Origin: Glutamicibacter soli
GTDB taxonomy: Bacteria; Actinomycetota; Actinomycetes; Actinomycetales; Micrococcaceae
Length of the DNA: 64,000 bases
Direction: 5' to 3'
NCBI RefSeq assembly: GCF_003309065.1
Contig: NZ_POAF01000001.1
Coordinates: forward strand, 186,001 to 250,000
The position numbers were made by a program, and so were the translations under genes. Numbering within the stretch: the first letter of the stretch is position 1; each line of letters starts with the position of its first letter. Below the pieces are notes generated by a model. It saw only the letters and a list, made by a program, of their open reading frames with translations. It was not told where the DNA came from and made no database searches. This document shows, piece after piece, positions 62,261-64,000 of this stretch.

Positions 62261-62329
62261 GGCACCACCGTAGCCGAACGCACGCGCCGGCGACGGAACG
62301 AACCGGCCAAAGCCCGATAGGATTGCCAG

Positions 62330-64000
62330 GTGGCTCATATTGACGTGACAGACATCCAGTATTTCCTTTCCGACGGCACCCAGCTGCTGGGCGGGGTGAC
62401 CTTCAAGGTCACCGCCGGCTCCAAGACCGCGCTGATCGGACCCAACGGCACCGGCAAGACAACCCTGTTCAAGATCATCGCGGGCGACCTGAAAGCCGAC
62501 GAAGGCTCCATCAACCGCACCGGCACCCTGGGCATCATGCGCCAGTTCGTCGGGCAGGTGCGCGACGAGTCCACGGTGAAGGACCTGCTGCTGTCCACCG
62601 CCGCCCCGGCCCTGGCCCAGGCCGCCGCAAAGGTCGCCGAGTACGAGGCGAAGATGCTCACCAGCGAGGACGAGAAAGTCCATATGCGCTACGCCGAAGC
62701 GATCATCGAATGGGGCGACGCCGGCGGCTACGAACTGGAAACCACCTGGGACAAGGTCTGCATGGCGGCCCTGGGCATCGGGTTCGACAAGGCCGGCGAC
62801 CGGCTGGCCCGCACGCTCTCCGGCGGCGAGCAGAAGCGCCTGGTCCTCGAAGCGCTCTTCGAGGGCAACGACGAACTGCTGCTGCTCGACGAGCCGGACA
62901 ACTACCTGGACGTGCCGGGCAAGCGCTGGCTCGAGGACACCATGTCCCGCTCCAACAAGACCGTGCTGTTCATCAGCCACGACCGCGAGCTGCTGAACAA
63001 TGCCGCTACCCGCATCGTGACCCTGGAACCGGGCCACGGCGGCGCCACCGCCTGGGTGCACGGCGGCGCATTCGGCTCCTACGTTCAAGCCCGCAAGGAG
63101 CGCAACGAACGCTTCGAGGAGCTGCGCAAGCGCTGGGACGAGGAGCACGCCAAGCTCAAAGAGCTGGTGAACATGTACAAGACCAAGGCAGCGTTCCGCT
63201 CCGACATGGCCAACCGCTACCAGGCCGCGACCACCCGGCTGGAAAAGTTCCTGGAGGCCGGCCCGCCGCAGGCCATCCCGCTGGAGCAGAACGTGAACAT
63301 GCGCCTGAAGGGCGGGCGCACCGCCAAGCGCGCGGTGGTCGCCGAAAAGCTTGAACTGACCAACCTGATGAAGCCCTTCGACGCGGAGATCTGGTTCGGG
63401 GACCGCGTGGGCGTGCTCGGCTCCAACGGCTCGGGCAAGTCGCACTTCCTGCGCCTGCTGGCCTCCGGCGGCACGGATCCGGAGCGCGAGCACCTGCCGG
63501 TGTCCGACGTGGTGATCGAGCCGGTGCAGCATGCCGGCACGGTGAAACTCGGCGCGCGCATCCGTCCGGGCTACTTCGCCCAGACGCACTCGCGCCCGGA
63601 TCTGTTCGGCCGCACCCTGCTGGACATCCTGCACCGCGGCGACGAGCACCGCTCCGGCCTGCCGCGCGAGGCGGCCGCCGGCGCGCTGGACAGCTACGGG
63701 CTGGCAGGCCAGTCGGAGCAGAAGTTCGATTCGCTCTCCGGCGGGCAGCAGGCGCGCTTCCAGATCCTGCTGCTGCAGCTCTCCGGCGCAACCCTGCTGC
63801 TGCTTGACGAGCCCACCGACAACCTCGACCTGCATTCGGGCGAGGCGCTGGAGCGCGCCATCGACGCGTTCGAGGGCACGGTGCTGGCAGTCACCCACGA
63901 CCGCTGGTTCGCCCGCGGCTTCGACCGCTTTCTGGTCTTCGGCTCGGACGGCAAGGTCTACGAATCCGACACCCCGGTGTGGGACGAGACCCGGGTGCAG
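62330..64000 (+). CDS. ABC-F family ATPase (3' end beyond window)
   Basis: At least 557 residues contain two ABC domains and no membrane segments, as in ABC-F translation factors. Domain 1: Walker A GPNGTGKTT, signature LSGGEQKRL, Walker B LLLLDEPDNYLD. The interdomain arm is helical and charged (KERNERFEELRKRWDEEHAK). Domain 2: [30 protein letters not shown]. The GTG at 62330 follows AGGA. It could be a ribosome-rescue or antibiotic-protection member. The second Walker A ends KSH rather than KST, which is worth noting. Confidence 0.9.
   Translation, partial: MAHIDVTDIQYFLSDGTQLLGGVTFKVTAGSKTALIGPNGTGKTTLFKIIAGDLKADEGSINRTGTLGIMRQFVGQVRDESTVKDLLLSTAAPALAQAAAKVAEYEAKMLTSEDEKVHMRYAEAIIEWGDAGGYELETTWDKVCMAALGIGFDKAGDRLARTLSGGEQKRLVLEALFEGNDELLLLDEPDNYLDVPGKRWLEDTMSRSNKTVLFISHDRELLNNAATRIVTLEPGHGGATAWVHGGAFGSYVQARKERNERFEELRKRWDEEHAKLKELVNMYKTKAAFRSDMANRYQAATTRLEKFLEAGPPQAIPLEQNVNMRLKGGRTAKRAVVAEKLELTNLMKPFDAEIWFGDRVGVLGSNGSGKSHFLRLLASGGTDPEREHLPVSDVVIEPVQHAGTVKLGARIRPGYFAQTHSRPDLFGRTLLDILHRGDEHRSGLPREAAAGALDSYGLAGQSEQKFDSLSGGQQARFQILLLQLSGATLLLLDEPTDNLDLHSGEALERAIDAFEGTVLAVTHDRWFARGFDRFLVFGSDGKVYESDTPVWDETRVQ

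Noticed and set aside
61358-63898. Minus-strand open frame of 846 codons
   Set aside because: Only the last 300 codons look like protein. The upstream part is antisense to the ABC-F ATPase, which has both complete ABC cassettes.

Overview
The window is a high-GC actinobacterial chromosome segment. The best guess is a member of the Micrococcaceae (Arthrobacter/Glutamicibacter-like). This rests on mycothiol-dependent enzymes (MscR-type dehydrogenase, mycoredoxin), TGAAC-N3-GTTCA BioQ-type operators, an actinobacterial LexA box, class Ib nrdHIE/nrdF, the thrS-HIT pair, and an LAxTG sortase signal. No phage, insertion sequence, CRISPR array, rRNA or tRNA was recognised. The DNA reads as ordinary chromosome with several compact accessory cassettes.

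Layout. 1-818: the 5' part of pdxS. 1421-7260: a glycerol-3-phosphate/glycerophosphodiester uptake locus (substrate-binding lipoprotein, two permeases, phosphodiesterase) divergent from a DeoR-type regulator and a HAD phosphatase. 7257-10532: tetR plus an ABC-2 exporter. 10621-16273: a biotin operon bioB-bioA-bioF-P450-bioD whose genes all overlap, under two perfect BioQ-like boxes. 16780-19383: thrS and a HIT-family nucleotide hydrolase/phosphorylase. 19492-21801: arsR divergent from an MFS exporter and a 58-residue microprotein, over four 14-bp-phased repeats. 21966-23138: a VOC protein and a HAD hydrolase. 23169-27024: a DnaE2-like polymerase and a DUF6504-like protein, each with its own LexA box. 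27190-31227: an NTF2-like/SDR/MHS-transporter group and an aldo-keto reductase. 31481-36397: mycothiol formaldehyde detoxification (mscR, MBL hydrolase), a membrane protein, an SRAP peptidase, a trypsin-like lipoprotein and a mycoredoxin. 36453-40442: lipoate-ligase-like, P-loop kinase-like and thioesterase genes, then a cupin-type XRE regulator divergent from a thioredoxin-reductase-like flavoprotein. 41203-45845: a cold-shock gene, then a rifampin-phosphotransferase-like enzyme with TetR and MFS partners. 46036-50452: nrdHIE and nrdF with NrdR and DnaA boxes. 50641-54129: two yggS paralogues flanking poxB. 54230-58531: a cupin, a Cds1-like PLP enzyme, membrane and helical proteins, a 3-hydroxyacyl-CoA dehydrogenase and an amber-interrupted small gene. 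58614-64000: a sortase-anchored beta-propeller/phytase-like surface protein, a conserved unknown and an ABC-F ATPase running off the window.

How genes work together. The biotin operon supplies the late pathway (KAPA to biotin) and adds a P450 where a pimelate-module gene would be expected; BioB carries a cysteine-rich tail. MscR, the MBL hydrolase and mycoredoxin share mycothiol chemistry. The Rph-like enzyme, TetR and MFS form a plausible antibiotic inactivation-plus-efflux unit. A recurrent structural oddity is that five of the eight convergent gene pairs share one palindromic CTAG as both stop codons.

Limits: all calls come from reading translations and motifs by eye. No database search was possible, so specificity within large families (MFS, SDR, HAD, TetR) is open.
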